Source of the DNA: PALSA-612 sp963765295
GTDB taxonomy: Bacteria; Actinomycetota; Thermoleophilia; Gaiellales; Gaiellaceae
Direction of reading: 5' to 3'
Assembly: GCA_963765295.1 (NCBI GenBank)
Contig: CAVXVO010000008.1
Span: 62,001-126,000 of the forward strand
Length of the DNA: 64,000 nucleotides
Under the pieces are notes generated by a model, which had not been told where the DNA came from, did no database searches, and saw nothing but the letters and a program-made list of their open reading frames with translations. A program made the translations under genes and the position numbers. Positions 27,648 to 36,752 of this stretch are shown here, piece after piece. Position 1 is the first letter of the stretch; each line of letters opens with the position of its first letter.

Positions 27648-28037
27648 GTGACCAATGTGGAGTCTGCGTATCGCCGGCTTCGCCGCCGGCCGAGTGATGC
27701 GCTTCCCCAGACCGCCAGCCTCTCGTTCACCGTCGCTTCGAACGACTTCGAACTCGCGATCGCCGTCGGCGTCTTCGGCGCCACCTCCGGACAAGCACTT
27801 GCCGGCGTCGTCGGGCTGCTGATCGAGGTGCCGGTCCTCATCGCGCTCGTCTACGTCGCGCGCTCTGTCAGCCTCGGCGTTCTGGCAAGCGCCGCCCTCG
27901 TCGCACGCGGTGAGCCGCTCGCTGACCCGATCATCGGCGTGATCATCACCCTCATCATCCTGCGCATCACCTGGCAGTCCTGGCGAACCGTCTCCACGAC
28001 CGACCTCGGCGAGATGATCGAGCCGCAGGAGCACTAG
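27648..28037 (+). CDS. Chimeric membrane ORF: ACR3 arsenite-exporter C-terminus joined to a CDF-transporter segment
   Basis: The 129-residue frame contains QTASLSFTVASNDFELAIAV and GVFGATSGQALAGVVGLLIE, then VPVLIALVYVA: the C-terminal block of ACR3 arsenite permeases, a little shortened. At about residue 74 it passes directly into SLGVLASAALVARGEPLADP and IIGVIITLIILRITWQSWRT, a segment typical of cation diffusion facilitators. The first 20 residues match neither. The frame is open and codes for hydrophobic segments, but it is most simply two dead gene pieces fused by deletion. The gap 28038-28325 shows nothing firm. Confidence 0.6.
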   Translation: MTNVESAYRRLRRRPSDALPQTASLSFTVASNDFELAIAVGVFGATSGQALAGVVGLLIEVPVLIALVYVARSVSLGVLASAALVARGEPLADPIIGVIITLIILRITWQSWRTVSTTDLGEMIEPQEH

Positions 28038-28325
28038 CTCGCAGAGGCGTCGTCCATCTCGGCGCAGCCTCGACGGTGTCCGCGGTCACCGTCTACAGCG
28101 TCCAGGACGCCGACGTCGTCAACTTGCCGCAGTCCGACTAGGCTAGGCGCATTGCCTGCCGCACGGCCTTGTCGGTGAGATTTCAAACGCTGGCCGACTC
28201 ACGGCGGAGGCGCTGAGGCGTGACACTGTGTTGGTGGAGGCGGAGACGCGGTATGCGAGAAGCGGCGAGGTCAGCATCGCCCACCAGGTTGTGGCGGCGG
28301 CGGGATGGATCGGGCGGGGTTGTTG

Positions 28326-29406
28326 ATGTCTTCGGTTCGTGAGCGAGTCAAGCGTTTCTGCGAGCGGTTCGGGCTCGAGGTTCCGATCCTGCTCGCGCCC
28401 ATGGCTGGAGTTCCGGCACCGGCTCTCTCGATCGCAGTGATGAACAGCGGCGGTCTGGGTGCCTGCGGGGCGTTGCTGATGTTTCCGGACGAGATCACTG
28501 CCTGGGCAGATCAGGTGAGGTCGAACGGGAATGGCCAGTACCAGCTCAACCTGTGGATCCCCGATCCGCCGGCCGTGCGCGACGCAGAGCACGAAGCCCG
28601 CCTCAAGACTTTCCTGAGCGGTTGGGGACCCGCTCCGCCGGAAGACGCCGCCGACGCGGCATTGCCCGACTTCGATGCCCAGTGCGAAGTACTGCTGAGC
28701 GCCGATCCGCCAATCGTTTCATCGGTCATGGGGCTCTACCCAGCAACGTTCGTCGACAGGCTGAAAGACGCTGGTATCGCGTGGTATGCCACGGTTTCGA
28801 CCGTCGCCGAGGCGAAGGCAGCAGAGGCGGCCGGGGCCGACGTGATCGTGGCGCAAGGCATGGAGGCAGGAGGACACCGGGGCTGCTTCGAGGCCTCACA
28901 GGCTGAACGTCGCCTCATTGGATCGTTCGCGCTGATTCCCGCCGTGGCCGACGCAGTCGAACTGCCGGTCGTGGCCACCGGCGGGATCGCGGACGCGCGC
29001 GGAGTGGTCGCAGCGCTGATGCTCGGCGCCAGTGCCGTCCAGATCGGATCGGCATTCCTGCGCTCCCCCGAGGCGGGCATCCACCCCGCCTGGGCAGAAG
29101 CACTCGCCCGGGTAGCACCCGAGGACACGCTCATCACCCGCGCGTTCAGCGGGCGCGCCGGCCGAAGCGTCGCCACCGACTATGCCTGCGCCGCGGCCAG
29201 CCGACACGGCGCCGCCTCCCGCTCCCTACCCAATCCAGCGCGCCCTCACGGCAGCGATGCGCACCGAGGCGTTGAGGACCGGTGACGCCGAGCGGATGCA
29301 AGCGTGGGCAGGACAATCATCCAGGCTCGGCAGAACCGAGCCAGCCCACCGACTCACAGCACGCATCTGGACCGAGGCACTCACCATGCTCGAGCAAGAC
29401 CGCTAA
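28326..29406 (+). CDS. Nitronate monooxygenase (NPD family) with apparent late frameshift
   Basis: The main frame is a TIM-barrel FMN enzyme of the 2-nitropropane dioxygenase family, oxidising alkyl nitronates: VPILLAPMAGVPAPALSIAV, NSGGLGACGALLM, GADVIVAQGMEAGGHRGCFE, VVATGGIADARGVVAALMLG, ASAVQIGSAFLRSPEAG and RAFSGRAGRSVATDY. The family C-terminus (PPPAPYPIQRALTAAMRTEA, MQAWAGQSSRLGRTEPA) continues in another frame to 29406; skipping one base near 29190-29205 joins them. ATG 28326 has a G-rich site upstream. As written the protein ends at 29285 with altered tail. Confidence 0.83.
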
Positions 29407-29504
29407 CAACAAGAGCAAGAGCGTCCGCCGAGGTCCACCCTAAGTCGACGAGGCCCTTCGCGGCCACCTCCAGATCCTCCGCCGTTCGGTTGACTGCCGC
29501 TTCG

Positions 29505-30428
29505 CTAGCTGCGTGCGGCGGCCAGGTGTTGTGTGTGCTGTGCGGTCGGGGCGGCTGCGGGTGTGGCGATTGCGATCGCGCCTGACCGTATCTTGATCTT
29601 GAGCCGTTTTGTCTTTGTGCGGGCGCCGCCGTCGAGTTCGTAGAGCACCTTGCGGCTGAGTTTGATTTTGACGGTGCGCCCTCTGGTCGTGTGGACAAAG
29701 GGGGAGGCGTCCGGTGATCCGGCGACGGTGCGGGCGAGCGTGCGGACCCACTCGACCGGTCCGTCGGCGCTGACTACGCCCAGTTCGAGTAGTCCGTCGT
29801 CGGGCCGCGCCCGCTCGAAGATCTCGATGCCGGCGAAGAGTCGCCCGACATTGGCGAGCAGTATGCAGCTCGCCGAGCCGTGATACCAGTCGGCGGCGTC
29901 GACTTTGATGCGCACGTCAAACGACGGGGCGCGCAGGTTTCGTGTTCCCGTCCAGATGTAGGCGATCCGTCCGAGCGTGTCTTTGAGCATGCCGTCGGCG
30001 GCGTCGATCATTCGCGCGTCGAATCCGACGCCGGCCATCACGGCGAAGCACTCGCCGTTCACTGTGCCGACGTCGATTCTTCGGCGTATGCCGGAGAGCC
30101 CGACCTCGACGGCTGCGGGGATCTCTCGCGGGATGCCGAGGTTGGAGGCCAACAGGTTCGCGGTGCCGGCCGGAACGATCGCGAGGGTGGCGTCCGTGCC
30201 GGCGAGGGTGTCAACGCAGCGCTGTGCAAGCCCGTCTCCGCCCCAGGCGAAGATCACCTGTGCGCCACGTGCGAGGGCACGGCGCACCTGTTTGGGTGCT
30301 TGCCGGCTTTTCGAAACCTCGTACCAGAGCGGGTCATTGATGCCCTCACGTGCGAGCACGCGTCGTAGCTCGGGCAGGCCACCCCCTGTGCTCTTGCCCG
30401 TATGCGCGACGACCGCGACGATGCTCAT
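29505..30428 (-). CDS. Diacylglycerol/lipid kinase family protein
   Basis: This 307-residue protein has the catalytic-domain motifs of the diacylglycerol/sphingosine kinase fold: IFAWGGDGLAQRCVDTLAGT (the GGDG nucleotide loop), IVPAGTANLLASNLGIPREI (PxGTxN), and AVMAGVGFDARMIDAADGML. It would phosphorylate a lipid at the inner membrane surface. The start overlaps the stop of the PAP2 phosphatase gene (ATGA), pairing a lipid kinase with a lipid phosphatase. Confidence 0.9.
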   Translation of the reverse strand: MSIVAVVAHTGKSTGGGLPELRRVLAREGINDPLWYEVSKSRQAPKQVRRALARGAQVIFAWGGDGLAQRCVDTLAGTDATLAIVPAGTANLLASNLGIPREIPAAVEVGLSGIRRRIDVGTVNGECFAVMAGVGFDARMIDAADGMLKDTLGRIAYIWTGTRNLRAPSFDVRIKVDAADWYHGSASCILLANVGRLFAGIEIFERARPDDGLLELGVVSADGPVEWVRTLARTVAGSPDASPFVHTTRGRTVKIKLSRKVLYELDGGARTKTKRLKIKIRSGAIAIATPAAAPTAQHTQHLAAARS

Positions 30429-31273
30429 GCCGCCGCCCGGGCGGCCCGTCGGCGGTCCCGCCGTGCGGCGACCACGCCGGTGACCTGAGCGGCGAAGAGC
30501 GCGATCAGGAGCGCCCCGAGTCCCATCGCGACCCCACCGACGACGTCGAGCGGATGGTGCATGCCCCGATACATCCTCGAGATGCCTACTGCAATCGGTA
30601 GCGCGACCGCGAGCGCCCAGACAACGCTCCGCAGCCATGGATTCCTGTAACGCGAGGCCAGAAGCAGCGCCAGGCCGCCGTACACGGCGACTGATGCAGC
30701 CACATGCCCCGAAGGGAAGCTCGCATCGACGGGCAGATGCTCCAATCGATGGACGGCCGGTCGGTGGCGGTGAACGAGCAAAGTCGCGACCCGATAGCTC
30801 GATACCTCCACAAGGATCGCAGCCAGCACGAAGGCTGCGACCCGCCACTGGCGCCGCAGCGCGAACCAGACGACCGCGACCGCGACGACGGCAGGTATTA
30901 CGAAACCGCTACCGATCTCCGAGCCAACACTCGAAGCCTGCGTCAGCTCGGACGTTCGGTGAGCGGCGAGCCACGTGTTGACATGTTCGTCGGCACGCGC
31001 GATCGCGCCAATCGAGAGGATCCCGTCCACAAGCAGGAAGCCAAGACCGACAGTCGCCGCGGCAACGACCACGAAACCGCAGAACATGAGCCCCGCGAAG
31101 ACCGGCACCGGGTGATGACCTGTGAGGCTGCGCGTCCCGAGTCGCCGGGCGAGGGTCCCCCGGCGAGGATTGAGCACGGACGGCGCATCGTGGAGGTGTG
31201 CGGAAGGTCGCGCGTGGCGAGCCGCGTGGGGAGTCGCGCGGATGGTGTCTGCAGCGGCGAAACTCGTCGGCAT
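30425..31273 (-). CDS. PAP2-family membrane phosphatase
   Basis: This 282-residue integral membrane protein carries the three PAP2 motifs: a basic HRHRPAVHRLE region, FPSGHVAASVAVYGG, and SRMYRGMHHPLDVVGG. It has about five transmembrane helices. PAP2 enzymes remove phosphate from phosphatidate or undecaprenyl diphosphate at the outer membrane face. It is translationally coupled to the lipid kinase gene and divergent from a second PAP2 gene. Confidence 0.9.
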   Translation of the reverse strand: MPTSFAAADTIRATPHAARHARPSAHLHDAPSVLNPRRGTLARRLGTRSLTGHHPVPVFAGLMFCGFVVVAAATVGLGFLLVDGILSIGAIARADEHVNTWLAAHRTSELTQASSVGSEIGSGFVIPAVVAVAVVWFALRRQWRVAAFVLAAILVEVSSYRVATLLVHRHRPAVHRLEHLPVDASFPSGHVAASVAVYGGLALLLASRYRNPWLRSVVWALAVALPIAVGISRMYRGMHHPLDVVGGVAMGLGALLIALFAAQVTGVVAARRDRRRAARAAA

Positions 31274-31399
31274 TCAGGCGGGTTACCCATTCAAAGCAGC
31301 GGGTAACCAACCCGCGTCATTCCTCTCCTCGCCCTCGCGCTCGCGTCAATCACGGTAGGAGGCTGCGTCCTTCTTCTCGGCCTGCTCCTGCCGCAGCAC

Positions 31400-32227
31400 G
31401 TGCACCCGCGGTCGACCATCGCCGCAGCCCGCGATCTCGGCCACGCTGCCAATGGGCACCCAACAGTTCGGCGAGCACTGCGTTCCCGACTCGATCCTGC
31501 GACCGCCACCGGCCTCATGCTCTGCGCCGCCCTCGCCTTCATCCTGGCGAGCGGAATCGTGGTCGGCACCCTCGCACTGCTCGTCCGAGAAAACAGCGGC
31601 CTCCTGAGCATCGACCGAAGCGCCGCCGCCTGGAGCCACGATCACACAAGCCGCCTCGTAACCAGCAGCCTCAACGTGATCACCGACCTCGGCGTGACCT
31701 GGACCGTGGTCGCACTTGCCCTCATCCTGGGCACGATCGAATACCTGCGCACCAAAAACCCCTGGGTCGCGCCATTCCTGATCGTGCTGCTCGCCGGAGA
31801 AGGCCTACTAACCCTGGCAGTCAAAGACATTGTCGATCGCGTCCGGCCAACACTCAACCCCGCCGCGCACACGCTCGGACCATCGTTCCCGAGCGGACAC
31901 TCGGCAACAGCCGCAGCCTTCTACGCAGGCGCCGCATTCCTGCTCGGCCGGCACATGCGACAAACGGGCCGCGCCCTGATGGCGGCATTCGCAGCCGCGA
32001 TCGCGGTCGCAGTCGCAGCCAGCCGCGTACTCCTCGACGTCCACTGGCTCTCAGACGTACTCGCCGGCCTTGCCCTCGGCTGGTCATGGTTCCTCGTCTG
32101 CACGATCGCCTTCGGCGGCACCCTGCTCCGCTACGGCGCAACCGCCAAAGCCATGCGCCAGGCAACAAGGAAAGGAAAAGCTCAGCCTCAGCGAGGCGCG
32201 ACTGCATCTGTCGCGGATCGTCGCTGA
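31400..32227 (+). CDS. Second PAP2-family membrane phosphatase
   Basis: This 275-residue membrane protein has VKDIVDRVRPTLNPAAHTLG, then SFPSGHSATAAAFYAGAAFL and SRVLLDVHWLSDVLAGLALG, the complete PAP2 active-site set. The start is a GTG at 31400; the exact start is uncertain. After the last helices the frame ends in a basic tail. A neighbouring +1 frame stays open past the stop and encodes a protein-like tail (see findings). It is divergent from the first PAP2/kinase pair. Confidence 0.87.
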   Translation: MHPRSTIAAARDLGHAANGHPTVRRALRSRLDPATATGLMLCAALAFILASGIVVGTLALLVRENSGLLSIDRSAAAWSHDHTSRLVTSSLNVITDLGVTWTVVALALILGTIEYLRTKNPWVAPFLIVLLAGEGLLTLAVKDIVDRVRPTLNPAAHTLGPSFPSGHSATAAAFYAGAAFLLGRHMRQTGRALMAAFAAAIAVAVAASRVLLDVHWLSDVLAGLALGWSWFLVCTIAFGGTLLRYGATAKAMRQATRKGKAQPQRGATASVADRR

Positions 32228-32366
32228 GAGGTGGCGTCCGTGGGGAATCTTCTCGGTGCCACTACACCCGATCTACGGGGACCGGCGGTTCGAGCTCGCG
32301 TAATCGGGCTATAGATCGATGGTCTTGAAGTCGTGCGTCTTCCGCTAACGACGAGAGGGGTTTGAC

Positions 32367-33215
32367 GTGAGTGTGCATGTCGAGCGATCGCGTGGCCTCG
32401 GATCCGGGTCGGCGGACGTGGGGCAGGCGTCAGGCAGCCGCGCGTTTGAATGGCTCGCCAGAGGCGGCTTCGTCGCCCGTGGAGCGGTGTACGGGATTAT
32501 TGGCATCCTGGCTCTGAAGCTTGCCGTTGGTGTTGGCGGCAAGGCGACCGACCAAAAGGGCGCGCTGGAAACGCTGACACAGCAGCCGTTCGGGAAGGTG
32601 CTACTGATCCTGGTAGCGGTTGGCCTGGCCGGATACGCACTATGGCGATTCGTCCGGGCTGCACTTGGACGCGGCGTCGAGGCCACGAACGACAGCGGTT
32701 TCGATCGCATGGCAGCGTTGGCGAGCGGAGTCGCCTATGCCGGACTGTGTGCGATCGCCATCTCGATTCTGGTCGGCTCCGCACAAGCCGGGTCCGGCTC
32801 CAGTACGAACCGGAAAGCAGCCGGCGGCGTGCTCGGATGGCCCGCCGGCCAATGGCTTGTCGGGCTGGCCGGAGCGATCATGATCGGAGTTGCCCTCTAT
32901 CAGGGCTATCGAGGCGTGACGGAAGACTTCCTAAAGGATTCAAAGACAGAGGAGATGAGCGTCCCAGTCCGTCAGTGGGTAACGCGAATCGGTGTCGTCG
33001 GTCACCTCGCCAGAATGATCGTCTTCGGGCTGGTTGGTGTGTTTCTGATCAAAGCTGCGGTTCAGTACAACCCCAGCGCTGCTATCGGGTTGGACGGAGC
33101 CCTGCGGAAACTCGCCGCTCAAACGTACGGGTCAGTTTTACTCGGCCTCGTCGCTGCCGGCCTAATCGCCTTCGCGCTCTACTCACTCAGCGACGCCCGC
33201 TACCGCAGAATCTGA
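32367..33215 (+). CDS. DUF1206 triple-repeat membrane protein
   Basis: This 282-residue protein consists of three similar two-helix units: ARGGFVARGAVYGIIGILAL, AALASGVAYAGLCAIAISIL and TRIGVVGHLARMIVFGLVGV, each followed by a G/Y-rich second helix. This is the DUF1206 family of actinobacterial membrane proteins of unknown function. It is complete and starts at a GTG or TTG-type region with AGAGGGG upstream. It is the last gene before the IS110 transposase. Confidence 0.88.
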   Translation: MSVHVERSRGLGSGSADVGQASGSRAFEWLARGGFVARGAVYGIIGILALKLAVGVGGKATDQKGALETLTQQPFGKVLLILVAVGLAGYALWRFVRAALGRGVEATNDSGFDRMAALASGVAYAGLCAIAISILVGSAQAGSGSSTNRKAAGGVLGWPAGQWLVGLAGAIMIGVALYQGYRGVTEDFLKDSKTEEMSVPVRQWVTRIGVVGHLARMIVFGLVGVFLIKAAVQYNPSAAIGLDGALRKLAAQTYGSVLLGLVAAGLIAFALYSLSDARYRRI

Positions 33216-33394
33216 TGGCGCCTCGACCAGTTCCACCAACTCGGGTTCGACGAAGAATGAGCCTGCACACTCGCGGAGTCTGACCCGGTGGCCAGGTCGA
33301 GTTCGTCCCCGGGAGCCTTACGGTCGAGCAGCGACGTGGACTAACGCAACGCCAAGACGAAGCCAAGCCATAGGCGCTTGACTGGGCCAGTGTT

Positions 33395-34497
33395 GCTCCT
33401 ATGTCAAGGTCGGGCTTGCTTTGAGGGTGTTGAAGACGACGCGGATGAGGAGTCGTTTGAGGCAGCGGATCGCCTCGCGGCGGCTTTTCCCTTCGGCTCG
33501 TTTGCGGTCGAGGTAGAGGCGTGCTGGTTCGTGGTAGCGGGCTTGGGTGATCGCGATCCGGTAGAGCGCGGCGTTGAGTTGGCGGTTGCCGCTGCGGTCG
33601 AGGCGGTGGCGCTGCGTGCGGCCTGAGCTTGCTTGTACCGGGGCGACACCGCTGTGGCGGGCGAGCTGAGCGTCGCTCTTGAATCGGTCGATCGGGCCGA
33701 CCTCGGCGAGTAGCTTCGCGGCGGTGACCGCGGCGCAGCCGGGAAGCTCGAGCAGGCCAGGTGCGGTCTCGGTCACCCGCTGCTCGAGCTCCGTGTCGAG
33801 TTCGGCGATCGAGCGGTTGAGCGATCGGCAGTCGGAGACGAGCTCACGCGCGAGCCGCACCTGTAGCTCGGGTTCGCGGCGGCCCAGCCAACGGCTGACA
33901 CGCTCCAGGTGTGAGGCGCGGCCGAGCATTCGGAGCGGTACCGCGTAGGTCGGGTCGAGCTGGAAGAGGTGCCAGCGGAGCCGCTGCTGGGTTCGGCGGC
34001 GCTGGTCGACGAGATCGTCGCGATGGTCGACTAGCAGCTTGATCTCGCGGTAGCGCTGCTCGTCGGGCCGTGGCCGGCTCAGGCCCGGCTCCCGCAACGC
34101 GGCTCTTGCGATCGCGAGCGCGTCGATCGGGTCCGACTTCCCGCGCGTTCTCCCCGCCCGCCGCTCAGGGACCGTCAGCCTCGGCGGCACCCGCACCAGA
34201 TCCTCGCCGACACCGAGCAACTGCCGTTCGAGCCAGCGGGTGAGCTGGCGGCAATCCTCGACCGCCCACAACCGCTCCTCGTCGAGCGCTGATGCCCACC
34301 CGAGAAGCTCCTCGCTTCCGACCTGGATCATCGTCTCCGCCAGCGGCCTACCAGCCTCGTCGACGGCAACAGCGGTCACCGTCTGCTTGTGAACGTCCAG
34401 TCCAATCACGATCATCTACATCGCCTCCACACACGCCAATAAGGGGGCGACCGGCGAGCGGACAGACCTCAATCGAGGCAGCAGCCACGCTCCTATC
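33395..34497 (-). mobile_element. IS110-family insertion sequence (approximate limits)
   Basis: An intact IS110-type recombinase gene is bracketed by the 8-bp sequence GCTCCTAT at 33395-33402 and 34490-34497. IS110 elements usually lack clear terminal inverted repeats, so these limits are tentative. The gaps on both sides (33216-33398 and 34416-34700) hold no protein-coding gene and could include the true ends and a structured RNA. Confidence 0.5.
33399..34415 (-). CDS. IS110-family transposase (DEDD recombinase)
   Basis: This 338-residue protein has the N-terminal RuvC-like DEDD domain (IGLDVHKQTVTAVAVDEAGR, AVEDC, KSDPIDALAIARAAL) and the C-terminal Transposase_20 domain with LLELPGCAAVTAAKLLAEVG, ARHSGVAPVQASSGRTQRHR (catalytic serine region) and SGNRQLNAALYRIAITQARY. 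All expected catalytic residues are visible and the frame is unbroken, so the element may be active. IS110 recombinases are guided by an RNA encoded in the element's non-coding end. Confidence 0.93.
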   Translation of the reverse strand: MIVIGLDVHKQTVTAVAVDEAGRPLAETMIQVGSEELLGWASALDEERLWAVEDCRQLTRWLERQLLGVGEDLVRVPPRLTVPERRAGRTRGKSDPIDALAIARAALREPGLSRPRPDEQRYREIKLLVDHRDDLVDQRRRTQQRLRWHLFQLDPTYAVPLRMLGRASHLERVSRWLGRREPELQVRLARELVSDCRSLNRSIAELDTELEQRVTETAPGLLELPGCAAVTAAKLLAEVGPIDRFKSDAQLARHSGVAPVQASSGRTQRHRLDRSGNRQLNAALYRIAITQARYHEPARLYLDRKRAEGKSRREAIRCLKRLLIRVVFNTLKASPTLT

Positions 34498-34514
34498 AGG
34501 TCACGCTCGACGGT

Positions 34515-34599
34515 CTCGGACGGCGGCGGCGACACAACGCTGGCAGGTCAGCCCAACGACCGGCGACATCCGGAATAGAGTCAGCCGCCGCCGTCCGAG
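34515..34599. repeat. Long inverted repeat upstream of the IS110 transposase
   Basis: CTCGGACGGCGGCGGC (34515-34530) is repeated in perfect inverted form at 34584-34599 with a 53-base centre. It lies 100-185 bp before the transposase start, the side on which IS110-group elements carry their guide (bridge) RNA. It could be part of that RNA, an end of the element, or host sequence. Confidence 0.5.
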
Positions 34600-34700
34600 T
34601 CTGCGACAGCAATCGGACACCGCCACCCGCCAAGAGTGACATTGAGTTCAGGAATGATCCCTGACGGTGAGAGAGGGGAGTTCGCGGCGCGTGGACGGAC

Positions 34701-35282
34701 TCAAATATGCAGGGTAGGCCGGTAGGTGAGCTCTTGGATGTTGCCGTCGAGCGTTCGACTCTCGATCAGCTCGAGGTCGAAGTCGGCTGCACCTTGGAAG
34801 ATTGCATCCGATCCGTTCTGACCGGTGATCACAGGGAAGAGGGTCACCTGGACGCGGTCGACCAGGCCGGCGGCCATCAACGCCCGATTCATCGACAGGC
34901 TCCCGTGGGAGCGCAGCGGCACACCGGATTCCTCCTTGAGCCGGGCCACGACATCGACCGCATTACCGCTCACCACGGTCGCGTCCGCCCAGTCGAGCGG
35001 TTCTTTCAGCGTGGTCGACACGATGATCGCCGGCAGGTTCACCATCCGGGTGACCCAGGGGTCCCTCACCTCGGACTCCTCGGTACTCGAGGCCAGCATC
35101 TGTGCGAATAGCCGATAGGTGTTGGCCCCGAAAACCATCCGCTGCTCCTCGTCGTACACGGCGAGGCGGTGGTCGAGCAGTTCAGGGCCTTGCTTGCCCC
35201 AGTAGCCGCCCCAATCGCCGCCGCTGGCGGAGCCGAAGCCATCGAGGCTGGAAAAAACGTCGAAGGTGTAGGTAGCGGTCAT
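34701..35282 (-). CDS. Dihydrofolate-reductase-fold protein (RibD C-terminal-like)
   Basis: This 193-residue protein matches the YwjB/DfrA-like reductase family: YTFDVFSSLDGFGSASGGDW at the N-terminus, EEQRMVFGANTYRLFAQMLA, PAIIVSTTLKEPLDWADATV, RSHGSLSMNRALMAAGLVDR and LFPVITGQNG. The ATG at 35280-35282 has GGAGAG upstream. Actual substrates of this family are mostly unknown. The gap to the next gene (35283-35596) contains nothing I can support. Confidence 0.88.
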   Translation of the reverse strand: MTATYTFDVFSSLDGFGSASGGDWGGYWGKQGPELLDHRLAVYDEEQRMVFGANTYRLFAQMLASSTEESEVRDPWVTRMVNLPAIIVSTTLKEPLDWADATVVSGNAVDVVARLKEESGVPLRSHGSLSMNRALMAAGLVDRVQVTLFPVITGQNGSDAIFQGAADFDLELIESRTLDGNIQELTYRPTLHI

Positions 35283-35596
35283 CGTGCTCTCCTCAGGTGG
35301 ATTGATCGGTCGTGGGTACCGACTGGAACCCACGACAAGACTCATCGCGGATCGAGCGGACGCTGAAGTCTTAGTCGGGATCGACTTGGCTCAGTGCCGA
35401 GCCGCAGTCCGGCTCCGCGACGGAGTTCGAGGCGATCTGGCGAGCCGCGCTCAGGCAGTCACACGGCCCGTCATCAGTAACGGCGCTCGGCTGGCCCGCG
35501 TTCAGGTCCCGTCGCCATCTGGGGGCGCAAAGGCAACCTCGTCCCCGAGCGTACTCAGTCCATCAGCGAGCAGCGGAGGAAGCCTGACGCCGTTCG

Positions 35597-36442
35597 CTAG
35601 GCGGTGAACTCGTCGAGCCGCGCCACCTCGTCGCGGGTGAGCTCGAGCTCTGCTGCTGCGACGTTTTCCTCGAGGTGCTCCAGGGAGCCTGTGCCCGGGA
35701 TCGGCAGAATCACTGGACTGCGTGCGAGCAGCCAGGCGAGCGCCACCTGCCCCGGTGTCGCGTCGTGCGCGGCTGCGATCTCCGCGACCATCCCCCCCGG
35801 CTCGGCCAGCCCGCCGGCGGCCAGCGGATACCACGGGATGAAGCCGATCCCCTCCTGCTCGCAATAGTCGAGCACATCCTCTGACTGCCGGTTCGTGAGG
35901 TTATAGAGGTTCTGCACCGTGGCCACCTCGAACACGTTCTGGGCCGCCTTGATCTCCCCGACGGTGACCTCGGACAGGCCGAGGTGACGGACCTTGCCTT
36001 CGTCCTGGAGCTCCTTCATCAGCCCGAGCTGCTCCTCACGGGCGACCTTGGGGTCGATGCGGTGCAGCTGCCACACGTCGATGGTCTCGACACCGAGCCG
36101 CCGCAAGCTCATCAGGCAGCACTGGCGCAGATACTCCGGCCGCCCCACCTCCGCCCAAATGTTCGGGCCGTGGCGCGTGAAGCCGCCCTTCGTCGCGACA
36201 TGGATGCCGTTGAACGGGTGCAGGGCCTCGTGGATCAGGTTCTCGGAGTCCTCCGGTCCATACGAGTCGGCAGTGTCGATCAAATCGACACCAAGCTCGG
36301 GCAGCCGCCTGAGCACCGCGATCGCAGCATCGTGGTCTCTCGGCGGACCCCAGATCCCCTCACCAGTGATCCGCATCGCCCCAAAGCCAAGACGAGTGAC
36401 CTCAAGATCACCGCCAATCTTGAAAGTGCCGGAAGAAGTCAT
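35597..36442 (-). CDS. Aldo/keto reductase
   Basis: This 281-residue NADPH-dependent aldo/keto reductase shows RLGFGAMRITGEGIWGPP, the catalytic Asp/Tyr pair in LIDTADSYGPEDSE, Lys in HVATKGGFTR, QLHRID, GLSEVTVGEI and the coenzyme-binding IPGTGSLEHLEENVAAAELE. ATG 36440-36442 has AAAGGA upstream. It is a general detoxification or sugar-reduction enzyme with no clear operon partner. The gap 36443-36752 up to the tRNA holds no gene. Confidence 0.92.
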   Translation of the reverse strand: MTSSGTFKIGGDLEVTRLGFGAMRITGEGIWGPPRDHDAAIAVLRRLPELGVDLIDTADSYGPEDSENLIHEALHPFNGIHVATKGGFTRHGPNIWAEVGRPEYLRQCCLMSLRRLGVETIDVWQLHRIDPKVAREEQLGLMKELQDEGKVRHLGLSEVTVGEIKAAQNVFEVATVQNLYNLTNRQSEDVLDYCEQEGIGFIPWYPLAAGGLAEPGGMVAEIAAAHDATPGQVALAWLLARSPVILPIPGTGSLEHLEENVAAAELELTRDEVARLDEFTA

Positions 36443-36752
36443 CGCACAAGATCCTTTCTCGTCAGGCCGAAGCCGAGGAGCAACGACCAGCAAACCAAAC
36501 AAACACTGCCCTTTGTCTTCCTCCTTTGACCGACGATCGAGCGAACTTGCCTATGGGGGCTCTGACCCAACATTCCCTCACAAAGCGACCTCGACCAGAC
36601 GCGCATACCCAGGGCTAAAGCCAGTACCACGGTCGACCTCCCGTGTAGGAGGCGGGCCGTTTCGACGAACCTGCGACACGGCGAGGCCCCAAGAGCCTCA
36701 TCGCAGATCGACTGCTGAAAGGTTCTGGCTTCATTACAAGCTTTCCGCGCGA

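Noticed and set aside
28038..28325. Plus-strand frame ending VVNLPQSD as another dead-gene tail
   Set aside because: Too short and without a recognisable family signature.
35283..35596. Possible gene piece before the DHFR-like gene (a minus-strand frame with LADGLSTLGDEVAFAPPDGD)
   Set aside because: The segment looks mildly protein-like, but I could not link it to any family, so it is not listed.
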